Both the position numbers and the translations under genes were made by a program. Under the pieces are notes generated by a model that was given only the letters and a program-made list of their open reading frames with translations, did not search any database and was not told the DNA's origin. Positions 7,969 to 16,942 of a stretch of DNA of 64,000 nt are shown piece after piece; position 1 is the first letter of the stretch, and every line of letters begins with the position of its first letter. Source of the DNA: Paraburkholderia acidipaludis NBRC 101816 (GTDB lineage: Bacteria; Pseudomonadota; Gammaproteobacteria; Burkholderiales; Burkholderiaceae). The stretch spans positions 108,791-172,790 of the forward strand of contig NZ_BAXZ01000019.1 of the NCBI RefSeq assembly GCF_000684975.1, written 5' to 3'.

Positions 7969-9303
7969 ATGGCGGATAACATCGAATTTGCCGACGACTC
8001 CCCTCTGTTCGCGCAGAGCCAGCAGTTTCAGGACATCAAGAACGCGGCTCACGAGCATCTGCTCACACGCATCGAGGAGCTGGGCGCCGAGTTCGGCCGC
8101 TGGTCGCGCCACGCGATCAATCAGTTCGTCGATCTGGAAATGGACAGCTTCGTGCGGCTGCGCCATATCCCGATCAACGAGAGCGAGGTGCGGACCATCG
8201 CCGAGGCGCTGACGAAGGAGCTCGCGGGCTTCGGGCCGATTGAGGACCTGCTTGCCGATCCCGCCGTCGAAGACATTCTCGTGAACGGCTATAGCGATGT
8301 CTACGTGTCGCGTCACGGCATCCTCGCGAAAATTCCGGTGCGTTTCTCGGACAACGCGCATCTGCTGCGTATCGTGCGCCGCATTCTCGCGCCGATCGGG
8401 CGGCGTCTCGACGAATCGAATCCCATGGTCGATGCGCGCCTGCCCGACGGCGGGCGCATCAACGTCGTGATCGAGCCGCTCTCGCTGGCGGGTCCGATCG
8501 TCTCCATCCGCAAGTTCCGCAAGGATCCGCTGCGGCCCGACGATCTGCTCGGCAACGGCACGTTCGGCGTGGAGATCGGCGCGCTCTTCGAAGCGGCGGT
8601 GCAGGCCCGCTGCAACATACTCGTCTCGGGCGGCACGAGTTCCGGCAAGACCTCGCTGCTCAATGCGCTGGCGTTTCACATCCCCGACGTGGAGCGCGTG
8701 GTGACGATCGAAGACACCGCGGAGCTTTCGCTGAACCACCCCCACGTGGTGCGGCTGGAGAGCCGGCCGGGCGGCTTCGACGGGGCTGGCGTCGTGACCA
8801 TTCGCGATCTGTTGCGCAACACGCTGCGCATGCGGCCCGATCGCATCATCGTCGGCGAAGTGCGCGGCGGCGAGGTGCTGGAAATGCTGCAGGCGATGAA
8901 CACGGGCCACGACGGCTCGATGGCGACCGTGCACGCGAGTTCGCCGCGCGAGTGCCTGTATCGCCTTGAGATGCTCGCGGGCTTCGCGGGATTTCAGGGC
9001 ACCGAATCGAGCCTGCGCCGGCAGATCGCGAATGCGGTCGATTTCATCGTGCAGATCGGCCGGCTGTCGAACGGGCGCCGGAGGATTCTTTCGGTTACCG
9101 AAGTAACGGGTCTGTCCGACAATGTCATCGCGACTCAGGAGCTGTACCGCTACGAGCCGGTGACTACGCCCGAGGGCGAGGAGATCGACCGCTGGGACTC
9201 GCTCGGCATCCATCCGCATTCGCCCAAGCTCGCGCGTTTCCGTCAGGCCTTGAGCGCGGCTGCCTTCGGCATGGGCGGGCGCGACGGGGGCTTCAATGTC
9301 TAG
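7969..9303 (+). CDS. tadA: Tad secretion ATPase TadA/CpaF
   Basis: 444-residue VirB11/GspE-type traffic ATPase that powers pilus extension (and, in the Tad family, retraction). Walker A GGTSSGKTS lies near residues 221-229; a His/Asp-box-like region with FDGAGVVTIRDLLRNTLRMRPD follows; the Walker B region DRIIVGEVRGGE is near 290; and HDGSMATVHASSPRE lies in the His-box area. The N-terminal CpaF domain (GPIEDLLADPAVEDILVNG) is intact. The stop overlaps the tadB start by 8 bp. Confidence 0.96.
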   Translation: MADNIEFADDSPLFAQSQQFQDIKNAAHEHLLTRIEELGAEFGRWSRHAINQFVDLEMDSFVRLRHIPINESEVRTIAEALTKELAGFGPIEDLLADPAVEDILVNGYSDVYVSRHGILAKIPVRFSDNAHLLRIVRRILAPIGRRLDESNPMVDARLPDGGRINVVIEPLSLAGPIVSIRKFRKDPLRPDDLLGNGTFGVEIGALFEAAVQARCNILVSGGTSSGKTSLLNALAFHIPDVERVVTIEDTAELSLNHPHVVRLESRPGGFDGAGVVTIRDLLRNTLRMRPDRIIVGEVRGGEVLEMLQAMNTGHDGSMATVHASSPRECLYRLEMLAGFAGFQGTESSLRRQIANAVDFIVQIGRLSNGRRRILSVTEVTGLSDNVIATQELYRYEPVTTPEGEEIDRWDSLGIHPHSPKLARFRQALSAAAFGMGGRDGGFNV

Positions 9304-10312
9304 CGGGCTCGCCGTCGTCGCGGCGCTTGCGCTGCTGTTCGCGGCGTTGGGGCTCATGCTCTGGCACCGCGCGCAGACGCGTGTCGCGCGCGAGCGCGTG
9401 ACACGCTTCGTCGAAAGCCGGGTAGCGGCGGCGGGCTATGGCGCTGCCGCGTCCGTGCCGAACGCACCCAATGCACCCAAAGCGCACAATGCACACAGCG
9501 CAGCCAGTGCGTCGAACGCTCAGACGCCCGCCCGCGCGGCGGCCGACCCGGATAGCTGGCGCATGCGCGCCGCGACCGCTTTCGAACACGCGATGAGCCG
9601 CGCGGGAATTGCCAATGCACGCAAGCCTGCCTTGCTCATTGCGTTCGTGACGCTGACCGCATGCCTGTGGGCAGGGCTGCTCGGCGGCGTGCTCGCCGCG
9701 CTAACCGTCATGGCGATGGTCAGCGTGCTCGTGGCGTTCGTTCTTTCGTTGCGCATGCAACGGCGGCGCGCGAGGCTGGTCGCGCAGTTGCCTTCATTTC
9801 TCGACGGTATCGTGCGTCTCGTGGTGCTCGGCAACAGCGTGCCGGCAGCGTTCCAGGCCGCACTGCAAACCACCGAGATGCCGTTGCGCGAGTGTCTCGA
9901 TCGCGTCTCGCGCATGCTGCGTACCGGCGTCGAGATCGACCGCGCGCTGCATCAGGTCGCCCAGGTCTATCACGCGAACGAACTCGATCTGGTGGGCGCG
10001 GTGTTGCGCCTGTCGGTGCGCTACGGCGGGCGCGCCGACGTCATGCTCGAACGCATGGCGACCTTCATGCGCGATCTCGATCAGGCGCAGCGCGAACTCG
10101 TGGCGATGTCCGCGGAAACGCGCATGTCCGCCTGGGTGCTGGCCCTGCTGCCCGTCGGCATCGTCGGCTTTCTCATCCTCGTCAATCCGAAGTATTTTGC
10201 GGCGATGTGGTACGACGACGGCGGCCGTCACCTGGTCTACGGTGCGCTCGTGCTGCAGGTAGTGGGCGCGTATCTGCTGTATCGGCTCACGCGGTTGAGG
10301 AGCACGTTATGA
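9296..10312 (+). CDS. tadB: Inner-membrane platform protein TadB
   Basis: 338 residues with an N-terminal transmembrane segment, a linker rich in Asn/Ala/Ser (NAPNAPKAHNAHSA region, about 58-80), central helices, and a T2SSF domain (LPSFLDGIVRLVVLGNSVPAAFQAAL) followed by C-terminal helices. TadB and TadC form the inner-membrane platform on which TadA acts. Overlaps tadA by 8 bp and tadC by 4 bp (ATGA), indicating tight translational coupling. Confidence 0.92.
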   Translation: MSSGLAVVAALALLFAALGLMLWHRAQTRVARERVTRFVESRVAAAGYGAAASVPNAPNAPKAHNAHSAASASNAQTPARAAADPDSWRMRAATAFEHAMSRAGIANARKPALLIAFVTLTACLWAGLLGGVLAALTVMAMVSVLVAFVLSLRMQRRRARLVAQLPSFLDGIVRLVVLGNSVPAAFQAALQTTEMPLRECLDRVSRMLRTGVEIDRALHQVAQVYHANELDLVGAVLRLSVRYGGRADVMLERMATFMRDLDQAQRELVAMSAETRMSAWVLALLPVGIVGFLILVNPKYFAAMWYDDGGRHLVYGALVLQVVGAYLLYRLTRLRSTL

Positions 10313-11442
10313 ATGCGGAACGGCTCGGCGTGCTCGCGCTCCTGCTGGCGGCGCTGGGTTTTGCGCTGCTGGCAGGGCAGGTGCTGAGCCGCATCGCCGC
10401 CGCCCGGCGCAGCGCGCGTACGCTCGAGCAGCGCTTCGCGAGTTACGGCGCCGAAGCGGTTGTGGCCGACGCGCGCGCGGCGGCGTCGAGCCGGGCCGAC
10501 GCCGGTAGTGGTGCAGGCGGCACGACAGGCAGCGCGAAGGCCGGCCTCGGCGCGGCGGCACAAGGAGGGGCGGCGAGTGTTAGTGCGGTATCCCAGGCAA
10601 GTGCGGCGGGCGCCTCCGCGGAGGCGGCAAGCCGGCCGGCAAGCTTGCCGCCGCCGGCGCGTGCAACGGGGCTCAAGGGTTTTGTCGAAGCGTTCGCCGA
10701 GCTGGGCGCGCGCTGGCTCGATACGCCGGCGGGCCGGCTCATCGTGGCCGAAGAAGACCGGCGCGTGCTGGACCGCTGCGGCTATGTCGATGCGCGCTCG
10801 CGCGGGCTCTTTCTCGTTGCACGCGTTGCCTGCGCGACGGGGGGCGGCGCCCTCGGCGCGTGGCTCGCCGCGTTGCACGACCCGGCCGGCCATTCGCTCG
10901 TGTTCATGGGCCTGGGCGCGGTTGCGGGCGTCATGCTGCCCAAGCTCTGGTTGGCGAGGCGCGTACGTGCGCGAATCGAATCCGTCGCGAACGAGCTGCC
11001 CATGTTCGTCGATCTGCTGCGCCTGCTGCAGGGTGTGGGCCTCTCGCTCGACCAAAGCCTGCAGGTCATGGTGAACGAATTCCGCCGCGTGCTGCCGGTG
11101 CTCGCGGGCGAGATGGAGATCGCGCAGCGCCAGTTCGTCGCGGGCCGGACGCGCGAGCAATCGCTGCATCGTATGGCGTCGATCTACGAGAACGAGGACC
11201 TGCGTGCCGTGATCCGTTTGATCATTCAGGTGGACCGGCACGGCGGCGCGGTTCAGGAGCCGCTCAGGCAATTCGGCGAGCGCCTGCGCGACGTGCGCCG
11301 CGCGTCGCTGCGCGAGCGGATCGGTCGGCTCACCGTCAAGATGACCGGCGTGATGGTGCTTACGCTTTTGCCCGCGCTGCTGATCGTCACGGCGGGGCCC
11401 GGCTTGATCTCGGTGATGCGCGCGCTTGCGTCGCATCGTTGA
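10309..11442 (+). CDS. tadC: Inner-membrane platform protein TadC
   Basis: About 377 residues from the ATG overlapping the tadB stop. The same frame is open far upstream into tadB, but that part is Arg-rich shadow sequence. An N-terminal helix is followed by an Ala/Gly/Ser-rich linker (about 50-110), then a T2SSF domain with NELPMFVDLLRLLQGVGLSLDQSL and a C-terminal helix MTGVMVLTLLPALLIV. Partner of TadB in the pilus platform. Confidence 0.92.
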   Translation: MNAERLGVLALLLAALGFALLAGQVLSRIAAARRSARTLEQRFASYGAEAVVADARAAASSRADAGSGAGGTTGSAKAGLGAAAQGGAASVSAVSQASAAGASAEAASRPASLPPPARATGLKGFVEAFAELGARWLDTPAGRLIVAEEDRRVLDRCGYVDARSRGLFLVARVACATGGGALGAWLAALHDPAGHSLVFMGLGAVAGVMLPKLWLARRVRARIESVANELPMFVDLLRLLQGVGLSLDQSLQVMVNEFRRVLPVLAGEMEIAQRQFVAGRTREQSLHRMASIYENEDLRAVIRLIIQVDRHGGAVQEPLRQFGERLRDVRRASLRERIGRLTVKMTGVMVLTLLPALLIVTAGPGLISVMRALASHR

Positions 11443-11475
11443 GAGCCGGTCATGAAACACGCACACGGGGACATC

Positions 11476-12345
11476 ATGAATCACATCGTTACGCGTCATG
11501 CGCCGGCTCTGCGCGGCGCGCTTGCCGCGGCGGCATGCATGACGCTCGTGGCGCTCGCTGCCTGTGCGTCGAAGGAGCAGGGCTACGGCGTGGGGCCGCA
11601 GGCCCAGGCGGAGATGCAGATGCGCGAGGCCACGCGCGACCCGGCGCCCGATACGCCGGGCATGTACCTGGGGCTCATCCAGCGCATGCAGGCCGACGGG
11701 CTTTATTACGCTTCGCTCGCGCATATCGACGAGTACGAGCATCAATACGGCGCGAGCCCGGAGTCGATCGTGCTGCGCGCCGATGCGTTGCGCGCGACGG
11801 GGCAGACGGCGGCGAGCGCCACGGCCTACACACAGCTGCTGACGACGCCGTTCGCGGCGCGCGGCCATCGCGGTCTTGGTCTGCTTGCAGGCGCGGCGGG
11901 CGATTTTCCGAAAGCGGCCAGCGAATTGGCGGAGGCATCGCGGCTCGAGCCCACCGACGCCACGACGCTCTCCGATCTCGGCTATGCATTGCTGCGCGAG
12001 GGCGAGGTGGCGGCGGCGCGCGTGCCGCTGCTGAAGGCCGTCGAGCTCGACACGCATAACCCGAAGATCGTCGCCAACGTCGCGCTGTATTTCGTGGCGA
12101 GCGGCGATACGGCAAGCGCGCAGGCCCTGATGGCGCAGGAGGGTCTCACGCCGGCGGCGCGCGCAGTGATCGAGCGCGACGCGCAGAACGTCGCGCAGGC
12201 TCGGCACGCGCGCGAGATGACGCACGCCCGCGCGGCGTTGGCGAGCGCGGCGGTGCCCGCGCCAACGGCGGCGATGGCAAGCGCACAGGCGAGCTGGCCG
12301 GGTGGGGAGGCGCAGCCGCGGCTCGTCGAGCGCTTGGCTCAATGA
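11476..12345 (+). CDS. tadD: TadD-like TPR lipoprotein (pilotin candidate)
   Basis: About 289 residues. The ATG at 11476 is preferred because ACGGGGACATC precedes it; an in-frame ATG at 11452 would add eight residues. The signal peptide ends in a lipobox (LAAC, then ASKEQGYG). The mature part carries TPR-like helices, for example AAGDFPKAASELAEASRLEPTD and LSDLGYALLREGEVAAARVPL. TadD is an outer-membrane lipoprotein of the Tad machine, thought to aid secretin assembly. Its place after tadC is standard. Confidence 0.88.
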   Translation: MNHIVTRHAPALRGALAAAACMTLVALAACASKEQGYGVGPQAQAEMQMREATRDPAPDTPGMYLGLIQRMQADGLYYASLAHIDEYEHQYGASPESIVLRADALRATGQTAASATAYTQLLTTPFAARGHRGLGLLAGAAGDFPKAASELAEASRLEPTDATTLSDLGYALLREGEVAAARVPLLKAVELDTHNPKIVANVALYFVASGDTASAQALMAQEGLTPAARAVIERDAQNVAQARHAREMTHARAALASAAVPAPTAAMASAQASWPGGEAQPRLVERLAQ

Positions 12346-12387
12346 CGTGCAATGACGCGCCAGGGCAGGCGGAACACGGGGAGCGAT

Positions 12388-12732
12388 ATGAAGACGACGA
12401 ATAACGACAATGAAAACAACGGTGCGCGCGGCCGGCTCGCGGCGCTCGCGCTTTGCGTGTTGCTTGCGCCACAGGCTCACGCGCAGGCGAGCGATGCCGT
12501 GCCGAACAGCGAAATTGGCCATTCGGCGAGTGCGTGGCTCGATCTCCAGCGCAGCAACGCTCAGGCCGCTCCGGCGCTGCCTATGCTGGGCGCGGAAGCG
12601 GGCCTCGCCTGGCGGCGCTACCTGAAGTCGTTCGATACGGAGATTCCGGTCTCGTTCGGCTCGTCCGTCGACACGGGGCAGAGTCAGGCCAATATGGCCA
12701 ATGCGCCGGCGGCTTCGGGCAGCCCGAACTGA
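12388..12732 (+). CDS. DUF3613-like periplasmic protein of the tad locus
   Basis: 114 residues from the ATG at 12388 (GGGGAG ribosome-binding site); an in-frame ATG 12 codons earlier lacks one. A Sec signal peptide ends around PQAHAQA. The mature part contains HSASAWLDLQRSNAQAA and AGLAWRRYLKSF, matching the short protein usually found between tadD and tadG in Burkholderia-type tad loci (DUF3613, recognised from memory). Function unknown; location and export suggest a periplasmic accessory of the pilus. Confidence 0.75.
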   Translation: MKTTNNDNENNGARGRLAALALCVLLAPQAHAQASDAVPNSEIGHSASAWLDLQRSNAQAAPALPMLGAEAGLAWRRYLKSFDTEIPVSFGSSVDTGQSQANMANAPAASGSPN

Positions 12733-12733
12733 G

Positions 12734-14569
12734 ATGGATGCGCGCAAGCCCCAGCCGGTACGCACCGGCGCGGACGCGAGGCGCTCGCTGTTGCGGCGGC
12801 GCGCTCGCGCGCGTTTGCCTGCGCGGCGGGCGCGCGGCTCGATTGCGAGCATCGCGGCGCTCGCGCTCGTCGTGGCGGTGGCGGCGCTCGGGGTGCTCGA
12901 TGTCGCCAATTACTATCTCGCGCGCCGTTCGCTGCAGAACGTCGCGGACCTTGCCGCGCTGGCCGCCGTGCAGCAGATGGATGACGCGTGCGAGCAGCCG
13001 CCCGTCACGGCATTGGCGAATGCGGCGAGCAACGGATTCACCGTTTCGTCCACGCAGACGCTGTCGACCGTTTGCGGACGGTGGGATTCGAGCGGGAGCG
13101 GCATGGCGTTCACGCAGGCTTCCAGTCCGCCGACCACTGCGGAATTGCCGCTCAACGGCGTGATCGTCACGGTGTCGGAACTCGTGCCGTATTTCTTCGT
13201 GGGGCCGGCGCGCCCGCTGCAGGTTACGTCGACAGCGAAGGCCACCGTGGTCGACTCGTTCTCGCTCGCCACCTCGCTGGCCCAGGTCAATCTGCTCAAC
13301 GGGCTGTTGGGTTCGCTGCTGGGCACGAACGTCAATCTCAGTCTTGTGTCGTGGAACGGTATTGCGAATGCCAATGTCACGCTCGGCCAACTCGCCGCGG
13401 TCGCGACAAGCGCGGGGACGGTGACCGGGCTGCTCAATACGAGCGTGAGCGTGAGCGGGCTCGCGCAGCTGATGATCAACGCGCTGCAGAGCGGCGGCAG
13501 CGTGGTGTCGGCCGATGCGGCGGCGAGTATCGCGGGACTGCAGGCCATTGCGTCGGCGAGTGCGCTCAGCAATGTACAGATTCCGATCGGGGCGACGAGT
13601 TCGTCGCCAGGGCTGCTTTCGGTGGGGCTCGCCGACGCGGAGTCGGCCGCGAACGTGTCGCTCAATGCGTTGCAGGCGCTGGTCGTGGCGGCGGAGATTG
13701 CGCAGAGCGGGCAGTCGCCAGTGGGCGTGAATCTGGACCTGAGCGGATTGCCCGTCACGAGCGGGCTGTTGAACGTGAGCGTTCAGCTCAGTGTCAACGT
13801 GCTCTCTCCGCCTTCGATCGCGGTTGGCGAGGCGGGCGCCAATCCGAATCCACCGCCCCCCTGGCGCACGTATGCGCACAACGCGCAGGTCACGGTGCTG
13901 CTCGACATCGCGGGGTCGGCCGGCATCAAGGGTATTGCTACGGCATCCGTCAACGTACCGCTCTATGTCGAGGCAGCCTACGCGACGGCGGGACTCGTTT
14001 CGGCGCAATGCGGGCCGACTGCCGCAACGAGCAGTTCGGAAATCGAAGTTCAGCCGGGGCTTGTCAATCTGTGTATCGGCACGCCGCCCACTACCGCATC
14101 CGGATGGGCGACGAACAGCTGCGGTGGATCGGGCGCGCCGATCGCCGCCTTGTCGGTGCTTGGCGGGTTGTTTGGTAACTTGACCACCGCCGCCGTGGAC
14201 GCCAACCTTCAACTGAATCTCCAGAACTCGCTCAGCACTCCGACCTATCTCACCTACGACGGCAACGGCGTGCAAACCGGCGTCAGCGGACCGGCCAATA
14301 CCAACGACGTCGGCACCATGCTGGCGAATGGACTGACCGGTCTCGGCACCCAGCTCGGCAGCGGCAGCGGCCTGTCGCTGGAACTCGGCAGCGCCTCCGT
14401 GTCTCTGGGCGATGTCGGCACCATGCTCGCCGGCTTCCTTTCGCCGATCCTGACTTCACTCGACGCGCTGCTCCTCGAGCCATTGCTCCAACTCCTCGGC
14501 GTCCAGCTTGGCGTCGCCTCGGTCACCGACTTCCCCCTGAGCTGCGGCGTCGCGCAACTCGTCAAATAG
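12734..14569 (+). CDS. tadG: TadG-like pilus protein
   Basis: About 611 residues from the ATG two bases after the preceding stop. A very basic N-terminus leads to RGSIASIAALALVVAVAALGVLDVANYYLARRSLQ, the TadG/TadE-like transmembrane signature, then NVADLAALAAVQQ. The remainder is a long Ser/Ala/Val-rich extracytoplasmic domain with few charged residues, unusually large for TadE-type proteins but typical of TadG. TadG is a pseudopilin-like anchor or minor component of the Flp system. Nearly contiguous with the sigma-54 regulator gene downstream. Confidence 0.85.
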   Translation: MDARKPQPVRTGADARRSLLRRRARARLPARRARGSIASIAALALVVAVAALGVLDVANYYLARRSLQNVADLAALAAVQQMDDACEQPPVTALANAASNGFTVSSTQTLSTVCGRWDSSGSGMAFTQASSPPTTAELPLNGVIVTVSELVPYFFVGPARPLQVTSTAKATVVDSFSLATSLAQVNLLNGLLGSLLGTNVNLSLVSWNGIANANVTLGQLAAVATSAGTVTGLLNTSVSVSGLAQLMINALQSGGSVVSADAAASIAGLQAIASASALSNVQIPIGATSSSPGLLSVGLADAESAANVSLNALQALVVAAEIAQSGQSPVGVNLDLSGLPVTSGLLNVSVQLSVNVLSPPSIAVGEAGANPNPPPPWRTYAHNAQVTVLLDIAGSAGIKGIATASVNVPLYVEAAYATAGLVSAQCGPTAATSSSEIEVQPGLVNLCIGTPPTTASGWATNSCGGSGAPIAALSVLGGLFGNLTTAAVDANLQLNLQNSLSTPTYLTYDGNGVQTGVSGPANTNDVGTMLANGLTGLGTQLGSGSGLSLELGSASVSLGDVGTMLAGFLSPILTSLDALLLEPLLQLLGVQLGVASVTDFPLSCGVAQLVK

Positions 14570-14578
14570 AGCCACACG

Positions 14579-15967
14579 ATGCGAACCACCACCCCCATCG
14601 AGGAACTCGATCTCTACGTCTGGGAGGGCAAAGCCGACATCGTCGAGCGCGTCGCGCGCTGCATGGCCAGTCTCGACGTCGACGTGATCCGCGCCGACGA
14701 CACGGCCATTTCCGCGCAGCGCCTCGCCGCGCGCGCCTCCATTGCCGTGGTCAGCGTGAGCGTGATCGACACCGGCGCGCTCGTGCTGCGCGACTGGCAG
14801 GCCACGCACGGCATGCCCGTGATCTGGGTGGGCGCGGCACCGCGCGACAACGACCCGGCCATGTACCCGGCCGAATACTCCTACATTCTGCCGCTCGACT
14901 TCACCTGCGCCGAGCTGCGCGGGCTCGTCTCGAAGCTCGTGATGCAGCTGCGCGCGCATTCGGCCCAGACGGCGGGCGCCGACGTGCTCGTCGCCGAATC
15001 GGAATCGATGCACGCGCTCATGAAGGAGATCGAGACCTTCGCCGACTGCGAGACGAGCGTGCTCGTACACGGCGAGACCGGTACGGGCAAGGAGCGCGTG
15101 GCCGAACTGCTGCACCGCAAGAATGCGCGCTACGGCCAGGGTCCGTTCGTCGCCGTGAACTGCGGCGCGATTCCCGACGGTCTTTTCGAGTCGCTCTTTT
15201 TCGGCCACGCAAAAGGCTCGTTTACGGGCGCGGCGGTCGCGCACAAGGGTTATTTCGAGCAGGCCGACGGCGGCACGCTCTTTCTCGACGAGATCGGCGA
15301 CCTGCCGCTCTACCAGCAGGTCAAGCTGCTGCGCGTGCTGGAGGACGGCACGGTCACGCGCATCGGTTCGGCCACACCGGTGAAAGTGGATTTTCGGCTC
15401 GTCGCGGCCACCAACCGGCAGTTGCCGAATCTCGTGAAGGAGGGGACATTCCGCGCCGATCTGTACTACCGGCTCGCGGTGATCGAACTGATCGTGCCGT
15501 CGCTCGAGGAGCGGGGCGCCGTCGACAAGATTGCGCTCTTCAAGGCGTTCGTGGCGATCGTGGTGGGCGAGGAGCGGCTTGCCACGCTGCCCGAGCTGCC
15601 GTACTGGCTGGCCGATTCGGTTGCGGCAATGCGCTTTCCGGGCAACGTGCGCGAGTTGCGCAACCTGGCCGAGCGCATCGGGGTGACGGTGCGCCAGACG
15701 GGCAGCTGGGACGCCCCGCGCCTGCGCCGGCTGCTGGCGGGCTCGCTCGGGGTACAGCCGGCCACGGCGGAGGCCGGGCTGCCGGTGATCGACCGCAGCA
15801 AATGGGACATGGCCGAGCGCAGCCGGCTGCTGGCGGCGCTGGACCAGAACGGCTGGCGGCGCAAGGATACGGCCCAGTTCCTCGGCATCAGCCGCAAGGT
15901 GTTGTGGGAAAAGATACGCAAGTACCAAATTTTCGACGAGGAGCCCGAAACGCGGGAAAGTGAGTAA
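14579..15967 (+). CDS. Sigma-54 activator with receiver-like N-terminus (Tad regulator)
   Basis: 462 residues. Residues 1-135 look like a response-regulator-type fold, but no acidic-pocket/Asp/Lys pattern is evident, as in FleQ/VpsR-like proteins. The AAA+ domain has Walker A GETGTGKE (about 164-171), GSFTGA (about 214-219; Ser replaces the usual Ala of GAFTGA), Walker B LFLDEIGDLP and the sensor region AATNRQL. The C-terminus is a Fis-type helix-turn-helix (WRRKDTAQFLGISRKVLWEK). Lying 9 bp after tadG, it probably controls tad and surface genes together with RpoN. Relatives of this type can be c-di-GMP effectors; that is inference here. Confidence 0.88.
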   Translation: MRTTTPIEELDLYVWEGKADIVERVARCMASLDVDVIRADDTAISAQRLAARASIAVVSVSVIDTGALVLRDWQATHGMPVIWVGAAPRDNDPAMYPAEYSYILPLDFTCAELRGLVSKLVMQLRAHSAQTAGADVLVAESESMHALMKEIETFADCETSVLVHGETGTGKERVAELLHRKNARYGQGPFVAVNCGAIPDGLFESLFFGHAKGSFTGAAVAHKGYFEQADGGTLFLDEIGDLPLYQQVKLLRVLEDGTVTRIGSATPVKVDFRLVAATNRQLPNLVKEGTFRADLYYRLAVIELIVPSLEERGAVDKIALFKAFVAIVVGEERLATLPELPYWLADSVAAMRFPGNVRELRNLAERIGVTVRQTGSWDAPRLRRLLAGSLGVQPATAEAGLPVIDRSKWDMAERSRLLAALDQNGWRRKDTAQFLGISRKVLWEKIRKYQIFDEEPETRESE

Positions 15968-16015
15968 TAATTAGACGGTTTTGCCAAAACTAGAACTGTT
16001 CAAAGCAGGAACTAC

Positions 16016-16753
16016 ATGGACTACAAGTGGAGAGTTCGACAGGCGGCACTGGCAGTCATGGTGCTGTTCGGGGGTATCGAGGCCGGCTGCGCGCAAGCGT
16101 TGCCGCAAGGCAATGGGGCGACCACCCAGCCGGCGGTTCAGGCCGCGCCCGCCGCTACCGAGGCGTTGCCGGCAGCGGCGCCCGCTTCTGAAGCGGCGGC
16201 CCAAAGCCAAACGATTGCGCTGACGCCGGACGAGGCGCAGCAGAACGCGGCGGGCAATGTGGCCGAGCTGCAGCAGATGATTCGCGGGTCGGATCTGAAC
16301 GAGCTGCGCACGACCTACAACGGCACGTATGGCGCGAGTCTGCTGTTTTACGGCAAGGAGATGATCTACTACGTCGCGCTGTTCCAGAACAAGACGTTCT
16401 GGCGCGTCATCAAGACCAGCGACGAGACGCGCGCCGAGGCGATTTACCGCGATTTCGCGCAAAAGTCCCAGCAACTCGCCGAAGTGGAGATCCGCCGGAT
16501 CCGCCTCTCGGCGCAGAAGGCCTTTACCGACCGCATGATCGCCCTGACCCAGGATCACGCGAACCGCCTTCAGGCGGATCTCGCGATCGCGCGTCAGCAA
16601 CAGGCGGTCGTGGCCGACCAGCAGAAGCAGACGCGCGACCAGGCGAATTCACTGCAGGTCGAGAAGGCGGCGGCTCAGGACCAGCTGCGTGCCGCGCAGC
16701 GTCAGGTTCGCGAACTGCAGCGCCAGGTGGATGGCGGCTTGCCGGCGCAGTGA
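16016..16753 (+). CDS. DUF2968 family exported coiled-coil protein
   Basis: 245 residues. N-terminal export signal (hydrophobic AALAVMVLFGGIEAGCAQA), then an Ala/Pro-rich linker, a conserved central part (ELQQMIRGSDLNELRTTYNGTYGASLLFYGKEMIYYVALFQ split over residues 80-125) and a long Gln/Ala-rich coiled coil at the C-terminus (about 150-240). The central motif matches DUF2968 of Burkholderiales, function unknown. It follows the Tad regulator by 48 bp and could be co-transcribed; a terminator lies about 125 bp downstream. Confidence 0.82.
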   Translation: MDYKWRVRQAALAVMVLFGGIEAGCAQALPQGNGATTQPAVQAAPAATEALPAAAPASEAAAQSQTIALTPDEAQQNAAGNVAELQQMIRGSDLNELRTTYNGTYGASLLFYGKEMIYYVALFQNKTFWRVIKTSDETRAEAIYRDFAQKSQQLAEVEIRRIRLSAQKAFTDRMIALTQDHANRLQADLAIARQQQAVVADQQKQTRDQANSLQVEKAAAQDQLRAAQRQVRELQRQVDGGLPAQ

Positions 16754-16877
16754 GCGTTGTGCCGCCCTCGCGGGTGGCATGACGCAGAGGCGAGGCGGAA
16801 AAGCCGGGCTGGTGCGCTGGCCCGGTATGCCGCTTAGCACGGCTTAGCGCCGTTTCGCTCGCGTAGTTTATTCAATG

Positions 16878-16904
16878 CGGCGCTCCACCATGGGGCGCCG
16901 TTTT
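16878..16904 (+). terminator. Rho-independent terminator after DUF2968 gene
   Basis: Stem CGGCGC / GCGCCG with an 11-nt loop followed by TTTTC. It lies between the plus-strand DUF2968 gene and the convergent LtrA gene ending at 16943. Confidence 0.55.
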
Positions 16905-16942
16905 CATTCGTGCCGGTGTTCTGGCTCCGCGCGGGCGGTGCG

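Noticed and set aside
10583..10596. A 12-bp string (GTATCCCAGGCA) shared with 19509-19520
   Set aside because: One copy is inside tadC and the other is intergenic; no dyad or further similarity, so chance is likely.
4282..12909. Very long open frames on the minus strand (for example 4282-6552, 6559-9357 and 10237-12909)
   Set aside because: They lie antisense to well-supported tad genes, are Arg/His-rich and have no recognisable domains; they are shadows caused by high GC codon bias.
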